From Bacteroidales bacterium (GTDB lineage: Bacteria > Bacteroidota > Bacteroidia > Bacteroidales > ML635J-15), in NCBI GenBank assembly GCA_031275085.1, contig JAISPG010000078.1:1-64000 (forward strand): DNA of 64,000 nucleotides, given 5' to 3'. This document shows positions 43,270 to 53,600 of this stretch, piece by piece. Every line of letters starts with the position of its first letter. The first letter of the stretch is position 1. Below the pieces are notes generated by a model, which made no database searches, was not told the DNA's origin, and saw only the letters and a list, made by a program, of their open reading frames with translations. The position numbers were made by a program, and so were the translations under genes.

Positions 43270-44016
43270 TTAAAGTTGAAAGGTATGTAATAAGGTATCA
43301 ATTTCCTCCAAAGCCTTGGATGCTCCCATTTTTATATAAATATCAGTAATTGAATTTGTAAATTTAGACTCTTCAGGATTTATTTCTATAATTGTAGCTC
43401 CTGCTTTTTTTGCATAATGAGGAATATACGATGCAGGTTGTACATCACCTGTAGTGCCTATAACTATATGAACATCCGATCTCTTTGCTTCATCATATGA
43501 AATTTGTGCAGCAAGTTCGGGAATTGCTTCTCCGAAAAAAATAAAATCCGGCTTTAATAATCCTTCACAAGATCTACATACAGGATATTCTTCACTGATT
43601 CCGACTTCCTCAAGTTTAAATGATTTTCCACAGTTCAGACAAATAAACGAGTCTTTTGTCCCATGATATTCAACAACATTAATGCTGCCGGCATCCTTAT
43701 GTAAATTATCAATATTCTGAGTAATTACGCATTTTACTATTCCTTTTTTTTCCCACCTGGCAAGTATATTGTGAGCAGCATTAGGTCTGGCATCCTGAAG
43801 AAAATCATAAAAAATAGCTTTCACCGCTTTCCATGCTTCATGTGGATTTTTCTTATATGTTCTCAACTCAAGCATACCGGGATCATATTTAGAATATACT
43901 CCTTCATTTCCACGAAATACCGGAATCCCACTTTCTTTTGAAATACCGGCACCGGTAAATACAGTTAAATACTTTGAATTTTTTATTATTTGCGAAACTT
44001 TATAAAGATTATCCAT
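43270..44016 (-). CDS. NAD-dependent protein deacylase (sirtuin)
   Basis: 248 residues of the Sir2/CobB family. Motifs are FTGAGISKESGIPVFRG (NAD loop), ITQNIDNLHKDAG, the catalytic His in VVEYHG, and a zinc ribbon with CLNC and CRSC. The IGTTGDVQPASY segment and INPEESKFT near the C-terminus complete the fold. It removes acyl groups from lysines using NAD. The next gene downstream on this strand is the 2-hydroxyacid dehydrogenase, 135 bp away. Confidence 0.93.
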   Translation of the reverse strand: MDNLYKVSQIIKNSKYLTVFTGAGISKESGIPVFRGNEGVYSKYDPGMLELRTYKKNPHEAWKAVKAIFYDFLQDARPNAAHNILARWEKKGIVKCVITQNIDNLHKDAGSINVVEYHGTKDSFICLNCGKSFKLEEVGISEEYPVCRSCEGLLKPDFIFFGEAIPELAAQISYDEAKRSDVHIVIGTTGDVQPASYIPHYAKKAGATIIEINPEESKFTNSITDIYIKMGASKALEEIDTLLHTFQL

Positions 44017-44036
44017 TACAAATTCTTCTATTAAGA

Positions 44037-44720
44037 CTAGATGATTGTAGAGGTATAGTTATCATTTACATTAGTAGCCGAATCTTCTCTTATTGCTTTT
44101 CCCACAACATCTTCGAAAGCGCAAAATATCATACAGTATGTGGCAGGTGCTGTAAAGAATATCCCTATACCAAAAATAAGTAATCCTAAAATATTGATTA
44201 ATCCGATCAATAGTACAAAACCAAAAACACTCCACCATTTTTTTGTAATTATTTTTCGGCTTGCTTCCATTGCATCCCAAAAATCATATCCTAAAAAAAC
44301 TACAAATAAATTTGAAAATAAATAACCTACTGATAAATAGATACCTGGAATAATTAATAAAATAAGTCCTAATGTGATTAAAATGCTCGAAACAAGAGAA
44401 ACCAGAAGTAAAGGGATAAAAAAGTTAAATCCTTTAAAGAACATTGAGAAATCAGGTCTTCTACCTCTCATTACTTCATTTGCAACTATAAAGATCCCGG
44501 CAACAAATACAGGAGATACCAAAGACGCAGGGACACTAAGAAAAACAATGGAAGAAGATATTCCCATTATTGCAACAATAATAAAAAAATATCCTATAAA
44601 ACTTCCCATATTTTTCATAAAAAGGTCATAGCCGTCCCTTATATATTTTGATATGTTAAATTCATAGCCATTATTAATAAGATCCTGTAGCGCCTTGTTA
44701 TTATTATCCATAATATTCAT
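44037..44720 (-). CDS. Polytopic membrane protein, unknown function
   Basis: About 227 residues from the ATG at 44720 (44711 is also possible). There are roughly five to six hydrophobic segments and a DUF975/YciC-like pattern: DGYDLFMKNMGSFIGYFF at the start, the amphipathic helix MRGRRPDFSMFFKGF, and DFWDAMEASRKIITKKWW before the last spans. Such proteins are inner-membrane proteins of unknown role. The gene ends 20 bp before the sirtuin start and is probably cotranscribed with it. Confidence 0.6.
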   Translation of the reverse strand: MNIMDNNNKALQDLINNGYEFNISKYIRDGYDLFMKNMGSFIGYFFIIVAIMGISSSIVFLSVPASLVSPVFVAGIFIVANEVMRGRRPDFSMFFKGFNFFIPLLLVSLVSSILITLGLILLIIPGIYLSVGYLFSNLFVVFLGYDFWDAMEASRKIITKKWWSVFGFVLLIGLINILGLLIFGIGIFFTAPATYCMIFCAFEDVVGKAIREDSATNVNDNYTSTII

Positions 44721-44779
44721 TTTTAAATCCGGGTCCAAAAATATAAAAAAATATAATCTGAAATAATAATTACTTACTT

Positions 44780-45997
44780 TTACATTGCTGCCAATAGCAG
44801 ATTTATGTCTCTTGCATTTATATTGTTGCTTAAACCTATATGATGATCAGTAAGTACTCCATTGAAGATATATACCCCTTTACAAATTTCCGGACTCACT
44901 TTCAGAAAGTAATTTATGCTTCCGCATTCATGTAATTTTAAAAGGATTTGGGTCAGATTATTACTAATTGAATAAGAAGCTGTTCTTGCAACCCTTGATG
45001 CAATATTAGGAACACAATAGTGCATGACTCCATGCCTTGTAAAAACAGGATTTTTATGTGTTGTAGGCCTGCTGGTCTCAACTATGCCTCCCTGGTCAAT
45101 ACTGATATCTATTATTATGGAATTCTTTTTCATTTGCATGACCATTTCTTCTGTCACAACAACTTTAGAAGATCCGGAATTGCTCCTTATCGCACCGATA
45201 ACAACATCTGCCGTCTTAAGTGAAGACATAAGGATTTTACTATGAATTGTTGATGTAAATACTTTTGTACCAAGACATTCCTGCAATCTTGATAAATTTG
45301 ACAATGAGTTATCAAAAACTTTTACCATTGCTCCTAGCGAACATGCTGTCTGTGCAGCACATGTACCTGCTGTTCCGGCTCCTACAATAACAACTTCCGT
45401 AGGGGAAACTCCCAATACTCCTCCCAACATTTCTCCTTTTCCTTTATGAATATTGCTAAGATACTCGGCAGCGATCAATATTGAAGACTTTCCTGCTATT
45501 TCACTCATTGAGCGTACTATCGGATTGGAGCCTGATTCATCCTGAATCGAACCAAAAGCTATTGCAGTAACTTTCTTATTTATCAATTTCAAAAAATATT
45601 CTTTTTCCTGATAATTAGAAAGCAAAGAAGTTATAAGTACTTGATTTTGAGTCAAAAGATCTATTTCATCAAGTGTTAATGGAAAAATTTTCAAAATAAT
45701 ATCGCATTTAAAAACTTCTTCTTTTACAGGTGTAATTACTGCACCGCTTTCCGCATACTGGGAGTCTGTAAAGTTTGCGCCTTTACCTGCATTTTTTTCA
45801 ATAATTATCTCAAAACCCTCTTTCTTTAATTGCTCTACCGCCAAAGGAGCAAGAGGCACACGATACTCATTCCCACTGTTGTCGGCAGGTATCCCTATTT
45901 TATATTTACGACTTTCCAGTGTTATCTCCAGAAGTTCTTCCTGCGGAAAAAGTAAAGAATTATGAATAAATATTCCTTGTTTATCCAATGGGGTCAT
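44780..45997 (-). CDS. ald: Alanine dehydrogenase
   Basis: 405 residues from the ATG at 45997. The AlaDH/PNT family is clear: KIGIPADNSGNEYRVPLAP near residue 35, the NAD-binding loop VVIVGAGTAGTCAAQTACSLG, then DISIDQGGIVETSRPTTH with the loop VMHYCVPNIASRVARTAS. It converts alanine to pyruvate and ammonia, reversibly. The N-terminus is about 30 residues longer than in classical AlaDH, as in other Bacteroidota copies. Single gene. Confidence 0.88.
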   Translation of the reverse strand: MTPLDKQGIFIHNSLLFPQEELLEITLESRKYKIGIPADNSGNEYRVPLAPLAVEQLKKEGFEIIIEKNAGKGANFTDSQYAESGAVITPVKEEVFKCDIILKIFPLTLDEIDLLTQNQVLITSLLSNYQEKEYFLKLINKKVTAIAFGSIQDESGSNPIVRSMSEIAGKSSILIAAEYLSNIHKGKGEMLGGVLGVSPTEVVIVGAGTAGTCAAQTACSLGAMVKVFDNSLSNLSRLQECLGTKVFTSTIHSKILMSSLKTADVVIGAIRSNSGSSKVVVTEEMVMQMKKNSIIIDISIDQGGIVETSRPTTHKNPVFTRHGVMHYCVPNIASRVARTASYSISNNLTQILLKLHECGSINYFLKVSPEICKGVYIFNGVLTDHHIGLSNNINARDINLLLAAM

Positions 45998-46340
45998 ACA
46001 CAAAAATTTTAATTTGCAATATAGTCAAAAAATTTATATATTTGATTATCTAAATATTTAAAAAATACCATATCGTTATGTTAATTTCTTATCTATAAAC
46101 AATAATCAATCTGGTTATCAATCAATTAAGTAATTATATATAACATTAATACTTATAAAATAAACCTTTGTACTCAAAAATAGTCAAACTCTCACTATTT
46201 AATGGCAAAAGATATAATAATATTTTTAATTCACTAATAATCAGATATAAACCTATAATAAATTAATCCAAAACATAAGAATTAAAATCATTAAGAGTTT
46301 TATAAATTCCACATTGATTTTCAAGAAATTATTCATTTAT

Positions 46341-46372
46341 TTTGGATTTATTAAATTTTTTTATTATTTTTG
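46341..46372 (+). promoter_or_regulatory. Promoter of rimP-nusA-infB
   Basis: TTTG (46341-46344), a 20-bp spacer and TATTTTTG (46365-46372) match the Bacteroidota consensus. The transcript would begin near 46380 with a leader of about 58 nt. Confidence 0.7.
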
Positions 46373-46402
46373 CAAAGCTTTTTGGGATATAAGTATAAAA
46401 GT

Positions 46403-46422
46403 CAGGGGGCCAAAGTCCCCTG
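46403..46422 (+). promoter_or_regulatory. Leader hairpin before rimP
   Basis: CAGGGGGC (46403-46410) pairs with GTCCCCTG (46415-46422) in the 5' leader and is followed by TTTT. It ends 15 bp before the rimP ATG. It may work as a weak attenuator or protect the RNA. NusA, encoded downstream, acts on such hairpins, so feedback is possible. Confidence 0.45.
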
Positions 46423-46437
46423 TTTTATTAGAAATAA

Positions 46438-46896
46438 ATGATAACAAAAGAAACGGTAGATAGACTTACTGAACAGGTTTTATCAGAAACTCAGTTTATT
46501 GTTGACACAAAAATCAGCAATAAAAATGAAATCTTTGTTTTCATTGACGATATGAATGGGCTTACTATAGAAGAATGTAAAAGGATAAGTCGTTTCATAG
46601 AATCTCAGCTTGACAGGGAAAACGAAGATTTTTTACTGGAAGTCAGTTCTCCAGGTCTGACAAATCCTTTTAAAGTAAAAAAACAATACATAAAGAATAT
46701 CGGTAAGGAAATCGAAATAGTATTAACAGACGGAGAAAAAATAAGCGGCAAGTTAACTGATGTTAATGACAGTAATATAATAGTTGAAACTACCGAAATA
46801 AAAAAAATAGAAAATAAAAAGCAAGAAGTAAAAGAACAACAAAAAATAGATTTTACTAATATAAAAACAGCAAAAAATATTATATCGTTTAAGTAA
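46438..46896 (+). CDS. rimP: Ribosome maturation factor RimP
   Basis: 152 residues. The N-terminal domain shows IFVFIDDMNGLTIEECKRIS and FLLEVSSPGLTNPF, the RimP signature. The C-terminal SH3-like domain follows (GKEIEIVLTDGEKISGKL). RimP helps 30S subunit maturation. It is the first gene of the classical rimP-nusA-infB operon and ends 12 bp before nusA. Confidence 0.95.
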   Translation: MITKETVDRLTEQVLSETQFIVDTKISNKNEIFVFIDDMNGLTIEECKRISRFIESQLDRENEDFLLEVSSPGLTNPFKVKKQYIKNIGKEIEIVLTDGEKISGKLTDVNDSNIIVETTEIKKIENKKQEVKEQQKIDFTNIKTAKNIISFK

Positions 46897-46908
46897 ATAA
46901 TACAAACT

Positions 46909-48147
46909 ATGGAGTTGCAAAATAATCTTATCGACACCTTTGCGGAATTCAAAGAATTAAAAAATATTGATCGCCCTACCATGATTGGCGTTCTAAAAGA
47001 CGTATTTACATCAACTTTATCAAAACTATTTGGCGAAGACAGTAAATTTGATGTAATTGTCAACGATTCCAATGGAGATATTGAAATATGGCGTTCGCGG
47101 GTAGTTGTAGATGACGATGAGTTTGTTGATGAATACACTCAGATATCTTTATCGGAAGCACAAAAAATAGATGAAGATTTTGAGGTAGGAGAAGAATATT
47201 CGGATGAAATAAAACTTGAAAATTTCGGACGCAGGGCAATTCTGGCATTAAAACAAAACCTGCAGGCAAAAATTCTTGAACGGGAAAAAGATAATGTTTA
47301 CTTAAAATACAAAGATAAAGTCGGTGAAATTATTGTTGGTGAAATTTATCAGATCTGGAAACGTGAAATTCTTGTGCTTGATGACGAAGGAACAGAATTG
47401 ATATTACCAAAATCCGAACAAATACCAAACGATCGTTACCGTAAAGGAGATACATTAAGAGCTGTGGTTTTAAGTGTTGAATTAAGAAATGGAACTCCTT
47501 ATATAAAACTTTCACGTACTGCCCCTGTTTTTCTGGAACGGCTTTTTGAATTGGAAATTCCGGAAATATTAGACGGTTTGATTACAATCAAAAAAATTGT
47601 AAGAATGCCGGGAGAAAGAGCAAAAGTCGCTGTTGAATCTTATGATGAAAGAGTAGATCCTGTAGGAGCATGTGTAGGTATGAAGGGTAGCAGAATACAC
47701 GGTATCGTACGTGAATTACACAACGAAAATATCGATATAATAAACTATACCACAAATACACAACTTTACATTCAAAGAGCATTAAGCCCCGCAAAAATAT
47801 CCTCAATAAAAATAAATCAGGTTGAAAAGAAAGCTGATGTTTATTTAAATCCGGATCAGGTATCTCTGGCTATAGGAAAAGGCGGGTTAAATATAAAACT
47901 GGCAAGTCAGCTGGTAGGATACACAATCGATGTTTACAGAGAAGTTAATGAAGATGAAGATGATGTCGATCTCGATGAATTCTCAGATGAAATAGAAACA
48001 TGGATAATTGACGAATTAAAATCAATTGGCTGTGACACAGCAAGAAGTGTCCTCGATCTTAATGTTGAAGAACTGGAAAAACGTACTGACCTTGAAGAAG
48101 AGACAATTCAGGAAGTAATTAAAATATTAAAAGCAGAATTTGAATAA
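46909..48147 (+). CDS. nusA: Transcription termination/antitermination factor NusA
   Basis: 412 residues. An N-terminal polymerase-binding domain (about 1-125) is followed by an S1 domain (about 130-205: VGEIYQIWKREILVL). Two KH domains come next (GACVGMKGSRIHGIVREL and LAIGKGGLNIKLASQLVG), then a short acidic C-terminal extension ending in an HhH-like segment (LDLNVEELEKRTDL). NusA controls pausing, termination and antitermination. It lies within the rimP-nusA-infB operon. Confidence 0.96.
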   Translation: MELQNNLIDTFAEFKELKNIDRPTMIGVLKDVFTSTLSKLFGEDSKFDVIVNDSNGDIEIWRSRVVVDDDEFVDEYTQISLSEAQKIDEDFEVGEEYSDEIKLENFGRRAILALKQNLQAKILEREKDNVYLKYKDKVGEIIVGEIYQIWKREILVLDDEGTELILPKSEQIPNDRYRKGDTLRAVVLSVELRNGTPYIKLSRTAPVFLERLFELEIPEILDGLITIKKIVRMPGERAKVAVESYDERVDPVGACVGMKGSRIHGIVRELHNENIDIINYTTNTQLYIQRALSPAKISSIKINQVEKKADVYLNPDQVSLAIGKGGLNIKLASQLVGYTIDVYREVNEDEDDVDLDEFSDEIETWIIDELKSIGCDTARSVLDLNVEELEKRTDLEEETIQEVIKILKAEFE

Positions 48148-48182
48148 AAGAGAATTAAATTTCACCAGCCAATAATTATTAA

Positions 48183-48228
48183 TTAGAATGGTGAAAATTA
48201 ATAATTTAGAATGGTGAAAATTAATAAT
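48183..48228 (+). repeat. 23-bp perfect tandem duplication between nusA and infB
   Basis: The unit starting TTAGAATGGTGAAAATTAA occurs at 48183-48205 and again at 48206-48228, identical over 23 bp. Each copy contains an ATG GTG pair that opens only a very short frame. It looks like a recent slippage duplication in the leader of infB. Confidence 0.9.
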
Positions 48229-48260
48229 TGAAAAAACAGAAAGAAACGAAAATTAAAAAC

Positions 48261-51251
48261 ATGGCTTTAGACGGTAAACCAAAAAGACTCAGTATCGTTG
48301 CAAGAGATTTGAATGTTGCAACTTCAACCATCATTCAGTTTCTTGGAGAAAAAGGTTATACAGTTGAGAACAATCCAAATGCAAAAGTTCCATCAGAATA
48401 TTTGGAATTGTTAGATGAAAAATTTAAGGATGATAAATCCTTGAAAGAAAAAGCTATAAAAAATTCTGAAATAGCAAAAGAAACCAAGGAGAAAAATATT
48501 TCAATTGAAAAACAGGCAAAAGCTGAAAAGACTACAAAAACCAAGAAAGATGAATCTGAGGATGTTGTCGATGAAACAGCTATTGAAACAGAGACAATTG
48601 AGGCAAAAAAAGAAAAATCTGTCGTAGAAAGTCATATAGAAACAGAAGAAATTCAGGAAAAAAATCCTAAAAAAGCTAAACACGAAATCATTCCGATTGA
48701 CGAAGATAAGCTTGAATTTGCTGAAGGTGAAGGACCTAAAGTATTAGGAACTATCAATCTTGACGAAATAAATTCGAAAACAAGACCTAAACGCAAAACA
48801 AAAGAAGAAAAAGAAACAGAAAGACGACAGAAAGAAGAAGAAATAAAAGCACAAAAAGAAGAACATAAGAAAAAACAAAAAGCTTTAAAAGAAGAACAAA
48901 AAGAAAAAGTTCAAAAAGAGAAGATTCAAAAAGCAACAAAGGAAAATAATAGAAAAATAGAAAAAGAACAGAAAGTAATTGAACCTGTTGAGAAAATAAC
49001 AGAAAAAACAGAAAAAATAAAACAGCCTGAAATCGCACCCAAAGATGAAAAAGAAGAAGAAGTTTTCATTGCTACACAGGTTGAAAAACTTACCGGTCCT
49101 AATGTTGTCGGAAAAATTGATATTGATAATTATCTGAAACGCCAGGAAGAATCTGAAAAGAAAAAACAACAGGCAAAAGAAGAAAGACAAAAAATCCGCG
49201 AAAAAGAAAAAGAAGAGAAAAAAGCAAAAAGGAAACGGATAAAAAAAGTAAAAGTAAATATTACCGACAATGCGAATAAAGAAACTACTGAGAGTCGTAA
49301 GAAAAAACTAATTAAAAAACCTCAGCAAAAAGCAAAAAAACCGGAAATAGATGAAGAAGATGTACAAAAACAAATAAAAGAAACTCTTGCCAGGTTGACA
49401 CAACCTAAGCAGAAATCCAAAACTTCTAAACACAGAAGAGAAAAACGGGATTTGGTTTCGTTAAAACGTCAGGAAGAAATCGAAAAGATTGAAGCTGAAA
49501 GAAATATAATCAAAGTTACAGAATTTGTATCTGTAAATGAGTTGGCAACAATGATGAACGTACCGGTAACAAATCTGATCGGAACATTCATGAGCCTTGG
49601 TTTATTTGTTTCCATAAATCAACGTCTTGATGCCGAAACAATGGCATTAGTTGCCGATGAATATGGATATAAAGTAGAATTTGTAAGTGCAGAAGTATTG
49701 AACGAAATACCTGAAGTTGAAGATGACCCTGAAGATATGGAACATCGTCCGCCTATTGTAACGGTTATGGGACACGTCGACCATGGAAAAACAAAACTTC
49801 TGGACCAGGTTCGTCATACAAATGTTGTTTCTGGCGAAGCCGGTGGAATAACACAACATATCGGAGCTTACAGCGTAACTCTCGAAGACGGAAGACAAAT
49901 AACATTCCTTGATACTCCGGGACACGAAGCATTTACCGCTATGCGTGCCAGAGGAGCACAAATAACAGATGTTGCCATTATTGTAATTGCAGCAGATGAC
50001 AGCATAATGCCTCAGACAGTAGAGGCAATAAATCATGCCTCTGCAGCGGGAGTTCCTATAGTTTTCGCTATAAATAAAATAGATAAACCTACTGCTAACC
50101 CGGATAAAATTCGTGAAGCATTGTCTGCTATGAATTATCTGGTAGAAGAATGGGGAGGAAAATATCAATCACAGGAAATTTCAGCAAAACAAAGAATAAA
50201 TATTGAAGAATTACTTGAAAAAGTATTGCTCGAAGCAGAAATATTGGATTTAAAAGCAAATCCCGACAAAAATGCTGTCGGTACAGTCATAGAATCCTCA
50301 CTTGATAAAGGAAGAGGTTATGTAGCAACCCTACTTGTACAGTCAGGAACACTTAAAGTCGGAGATATTCTGCTTGCAGGTTGCCAGACAGGTAGAGTCA
50401 AAGCTATGTATAATGAAAGAGGACAAAAAATTGATGCGGCAGGTCCTTCAATGCCAGTATTAGTTTTAGGGCTTAACGGTGCACCGCAGGCAGGCGACAA
50501 GTTTAATGTTATGGACTCTGACGCAGAAGCCCGTAATCTTGCAAACAAAAGATTACAGTTGCAACGTGAACAAGGACTAAGGACACAAAAACATATAACT
50601 CTTGATGAAATAGGCAGACGTCTTGCACTTGGTAATTTCAACGAAATCAACCTTATAGTAAAAGGTGATGTTGACGGTTCCGTGGAAGCACTTTCCGATT
50701 CACTTATAAAACTATCTACAGATAATTTTGCTGTAAATATTATACATAAAGCCGTAGGACAGATTTCAGAATCTGATATTATGTTGGCAACAGCATCCAA
50801 CGCCATTATAGTCGGATTCCAGGTAAGACCGTCAGCTTCAGCAAGAAAGCTGGCAGAAAAAGAAGAAATCGAAATTCGTTTATATTCAATTATTTATGAT
50901 GCCATAAACGAAATAAGAGATGCAATGGAAGGTATGCTTTCTCCTACAGTTAAAGAAAACATCACAGGAACGGCAGAAATTAGGGAAACCTTTAAAATAA
51001 CAAAAGTCGGAACTATTGCCGGATGTTTTGTCACTGACGGAAAAATCTACCGTAAGTCTAAAGTCAGGGTTATACGGGACGGTATAGTAATATATACCGG
51101 AGATCTCGGAAGCCTGAAACGTTTTAAAGATGATGCCAAAGAAGTTGTTGCCGGACTGGAATGTGGTTTAAACATTGAAAAATTCAACGATATTAAAGTC
51201 GGGGATATAATAGAAGCTTTTGAAGAAATAGAAGTAAAACAAACGCTTTAA
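48261..51251 (+). CDS. infB: Translation initiation factor IF-2
   Basis: 996 residues from the ATG at 48261. A TTG 11 codons earlier overlaps the tandem repeat and is less likely. The N-terminal helical module ([20 protein letters not shown]) leads to a long Lys/Glu-rich linker (about 60-410). The second IF2_N module follows, then the G domain with [23 protein letters not shown] and NKIDKP, and then the beta-barrel and fMet-tRNA-binding domains. IF-2 brings initiator tRNA to the ribosome. Last gene of the operon. Confidence 0.97.
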   Translation: MALDGKPKRLSIVARDLNVATSTIIQFLGEKGYTVENNPNAKVPSEYLELLDEKFKDDKSLKEKAIKNSEIAKETKEKNISIEKQAKAEKTTKTKKDESEDVVDETAIETETIEAKKEKSVVESHIETEEIQEKNPKKAKHEIIPIDEDKLEFAEGEGPKVLGTINLDEINSKTRPKRKTKEEKETERRQKEEEIKAQKEEHKKKQKALKEEQKEKVQKEKIQKATKENNRKIEKEQKVIEPVEKITEKTEKIKQPEIAPKDEKEEEVFIATQVEKLTGPNVVGKIDIDNYLKRQEESEKKKQQAKEERQKIREKEKEEKKAKRKRIKKVKVNITDNANKETTESRKKKLIKKPQQKAKKPEIDEEDVQKQIKETLARLTQPKQKSKTSKHRREKRDLVSLKRQEEIEKIEAERNIIKVTEFVSVNELATMMNVPVTNLIGTFMSLGLFVSINQRLDAETMALVADEYGYKVEFVSAEVLNEIPEVEDDPEDMEHRPPIVTVMGHVDHGKTKLLDQVRHTNVVSGEAGGITQHIGAYSVTLEDGRQITFLDTPGHEAFTAMRARGAQITDVAIIVIAADDSIMPQTVEAINHASAAGVPIVFAINKIDKPTANPDKIREALSAMNYLVEEWGGKYQSQEISAKQRINIEELLEKVLLEAEILDLKANPDKNAVGTVIESSLDKGRGYVATLLVQSGTLKVGDILLAGCQTGRVKAMYNERGQKIDAAGPSMPVLVLGLNGAPQAGDKFNVMDSDAEARNLANKRLQLQREQGLRTQKHITLDEIGRRLALGNFNEINLIVKGDVDGSVEALSDSLIKLSTDNFAVNIIHKAVGQISESDIMLATASNAIIVGFQVRPSASARKLAEKEEIEIRLYSIIYDAINEIRDAMEGMLSPTVKENITGTAEIRETFKITKVGTIAGCFVTDGKIYRKSKVRVIRDGIVIYTGDLGSLKRFKDDAKEVVAGLECGLNIEKFNDIKVGDIIEAFEEIEVKQTL

Positions 51252-51302
51252 TTGAATATTATTAAAGTAAAAGTTTATTAATTACTTTAAACTTATAATT
51301 CA

Positions 51303-52319
51303 ATGCTCAGAATTGGCAATGCAGAGTTTGAAGATAAGCCTGTCTTTCTTGCTCCAATGGAAGACATAACAGATCCGTCTTTCAGGTACATGTGTAAAAA
51401 ATTCGGAGCTGACCTTATGTTCACAGAATTTATTTCTTCGGATGGATTAATCAGAGATGCAAAAAAAAGTATTCAGAAATTAGATATTTTCGATTACGAA
51501 AGACCTGTAGGAATACAGATCTACGGACATATTCCCGAAGCTATGCAACAGGCAGCCGAAGTTGTAAACAGTGCTTGTCCCGATTTATTAGACATAAACT
51601 ATGGTTGTCCTGTAAAAAAAATCGCAACACGTGGAGCAGGTTCCGGAATGATGAAAGATCTGCCTCTAATGAGAGACATAACCGAAAGAGTAGTAAAAAC
51701 ATCAAAATTTCCTGTTACCGCTAAAACAAGACTTGGCTGGGACAGTGAAAATCTGAATGTTCAGGACGTTGCACTCTTACTACAGGATTGCGGAATTCAA
51801 GCTCTAACAATACATGGAAGAACACGTGCCCAAATGTATAAAGGAGAAGCCGACTGGACTCTTATCGGAAAAATAAAAAACGATCCGCAGATAAAAATCC
51901 CAATTATTGGCAACGGAGATATCACTAATGGTAAAGTTGCTGCCGGATGTTTCGAAAAATTTGGTGTGGATGCAATTATGATAGGACGTGCTGCTATAGG
52001 AAAGCCATGGATATTTAAAGAAGTCAAACACTTTCTTAAAACAGGTGAAGAATTGCCACAGCCAGGTGTACTTGAAAGAATAGAATTTGCCAGAGAACAC
52101 CTTCAAAAATCTATAGAATATAAGGAAGATAAACGAGGAATCTACGAAATGAGAAGACATTTCAATCTTTATTTTAAAGGGATTCCTAATTTTAAGGAAA
52201 CACGTTTAAAATTACTGACCGCTCAGACTGTAGAAGAAATTAAAATTTTACTCGATTATATAGAAGATAAATTTGGAAACTCTTATATTGAAATACCTGA
52301 TACTGAATATATAATTTAA
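51303..52319 (+). CDS. dusB: tRNA-dihydrouridine synthase (DusB type)
   Basis: 338 residues with a TIM-barrel flavoenzyme pattern. The start is VFLAPMEDITDPSFRYMCK. The catalytic Cys is in DINYGCPVKKIATRGAGSGM. Then come TAKTRLGWD, LTIHGRTRAQMYKGEADW and IIGNGDITNG with IMIGRAAIGKPWIF. It reduces specific uridines of tRNA with NADPH and FMN. It lies 51 bp after infB and may be partly cotranscribed. Assignment to DusB rather than another Dus class is by overall pattern. Confidence 0.9.
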   Translation: MLRIGNAEFEDKPVFLAPMEDITDPSFRYMCKKFGADLMFTEFISSDGLIRDAKKSIQKLDIFDYERPVGIQIYGHIPEAMQQAAEVVNSACPDLLDINYGCPVKKIATRGAGSGMMKDLPLMRDITERVVKTSKFPVTAKTRLGWDSENLNVQDVALLLQDCGIQALTIHGRTRAQMYKGEADWTLIGKIKNDPQIKIPIIGNGDITNGKVAAGCFEKFGVDAIMIGRAAIGKPWIFKEVKHFLKTGEELPQPGVLERIEFAREHLQKSIEYKEDKRGIYEMRRHFNLYFKGIPNFKETRLKLLTAQTVEEIKILLDYIEDKFGNSYIEIPDTEYII

Positions 52320-52460
52320 AAAAACCTCTCTTTAATCCTTCTACAAATTTTTATCTCAGGACAAAATAAACCCATTAAAGTTAAGTTATCTTACCATTCT
52401 GTTTTTGATATATACTTACTATAGTTTAATTTATATCTCAAAAATTTTAACAAAATTTTA

Positions 52461-52502
52461 AATTATTTAAGTATTTAAATACTTAAATAATTATTATCTT
52501 TG
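52461..52502 (+). promoter_or_regulatory. Peroxiredoxin promoter with perfect 32-nt palindrome
   Basis: The -7 box TATCTTTG is at 52495-52502. Immediately upstream, 52461-52492 is a perfect palindrome centred at 52476/52477 with the core AAGTATTTAAATACTT. It covers the place of the -33 box (which has no TTTG), as an operator or activator site would. The position suggests control by a dimeric redox or stress regulator that I cannot name. Confidence 0.65.
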
Positions 52503-52572
52503 TACATATTGAACAAATGAAATAAATACTGGTTAAATAAAATGAAGTTAAAAATAAATAAAATAAAATATT

Positions 52573-53277
52573 ATGGAAGAAAATAATGTTATAACAATGC
52601 CTAGAATAGGCGATCCTGCACCACAATTTACAGCAGATACAACACAAGGAAAAATAAATTTTCCGGCAGATTACAAAGGAAGTTGGGCAATTTTATTCAG
52701 TCACCCTTCAGATTTTACTCCTGTTTGTACATCAGAATTTATGGCATTCGGAAATATGAATGAAAAATTTGAGAAAGCAGGTTGCAAATTAGTAGGTCTT
52801 TCAGTTGATGGCTTATCAAGTCATATTGCATGGTTAAGAACAATCAAAGAAAAAATTGAATTTAAAGGAATGAAAAATATTGAAATAAAATTTCCTTTAA
52901 TTGATGATATTTCTATGAATGTTGCAAAAAAATATGGAATGATTCAACCTGGCGAAAGTACTACAAAAGCAGTAAGAGCAGTATTTTTCGTAGATCCTGA
53001 AGGTATAATAAGAGCAATTATTTATTATCCTTTAAGTCTTGGTCGTAACTTCGATGAATTATACCGTGCATTAATAGCTATGAAAACTGCTGATGAATTT
53101 AGTGTTGCCACCCCGGCAGACTGGAATCCCGGCGATGATGTAATAGTTCCGGCTCCCGGAACCTGTAACGGAGCAAAAGAAAGAATGGAAGATAAATCTG
53201 TTGATTGTAAAGACTGGTTCTTCTGTTTGAAGAAAATTGATAAACAAACTATTTTGGATAAAGTTGTAAAAAAATAA
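52573..53277 (+). CDS. Peroxiredoxin (Prx6/archaeal AhpC type)
   Basis: 234 residues. The peroxidatic Cys52 is in SHPSDFTPVCTSEF. The C-terminal arm (DWNPGDDVIVPAPG) and the Cys pair in SVDCKDWFFCLKK are typical of the long Prx6-like, archaeal-type enzymes that use several cysteines. It reduces hydrogen peroxide and organic peroxides in the cytoplasm. Monocistronic, with a strong palindrome in its promoter and a good terminator. Confidence 0.93.
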   Translation: MEENNVITMPRIGDPAPQFTADTTQGKINFPADYKGSWAILFSHPSDFTPVCTSEFMAFGNMNEKFEKAGCKLVGLSVDGLSSHIAWLRTIKEKIEFKGMKNIEIKFPLIDDISMNVAKKYGMIQPGESTTKAVRAVFFVDPEGIIRAIIYYPLSLGRNFDELYRALIAMKTADEFSVATPADWNPGDDVIVPAPGTCNGAKERMEDKSVDCKDWFFCLKKIDKQTILDKVVKK

Positions 53278-53299
53278 CTTTCATTTTCACAATAACAAA

Positions 53300-53328
53300 A
53301 ACCGGGAAATCTTTCCTGGTTTTTTTTA
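53300..53328 (+). terminator. Terminator of the peroxiredoxin gene
   Basis: AACCGGGAAA (53300-53309) pairs with TTTCCTGGTT (53312-53321, one G-T pair) and is followed by a T run to 53328. It is 22 bp past the stop codon. Confidence 0.85.
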
Positions 53329-53600
53329 TTATCATTAACAATCAGGCTTTCTTCCTGGCCTTACATTATTTTTCCTCTTTTTCTCTTACCCGGTTCTTCA
53401 AAACAACTTTAAGATTAAGGAAGTTTGATTTTTATTGTTTCAAAAGCAATTATGAAATTCTGCACTTTACTTATTACATTTATATAATAAAAACCATATT
53501 TTATATAAAATTATTTTGCAAAATATTTAATTTTTAACATAAATATAAACAATCATAATGTTTATATAAAAACAAAAACTGATCCTTTAAAATATTACAT
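53329..53600. other. Intergenic region between convergent prx and DUF486 genes
   Basis: About 270 AT-rich bases after the peroxiredoxin terminator. No coding frame, RNA gene or repeat is supported. Confidence 0.5.

Larger units (their letters stand above)
46004..46437. other. Intergenic region between ald and rimP
   Basis: About 430 very AT-rich bases between divergent genes. The right end holds the rimP-nusA-infB promoter and a leader hairpin (listed separately). The rest shows no gene, RNA or repeat that I can support. Confidence 0.5.
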
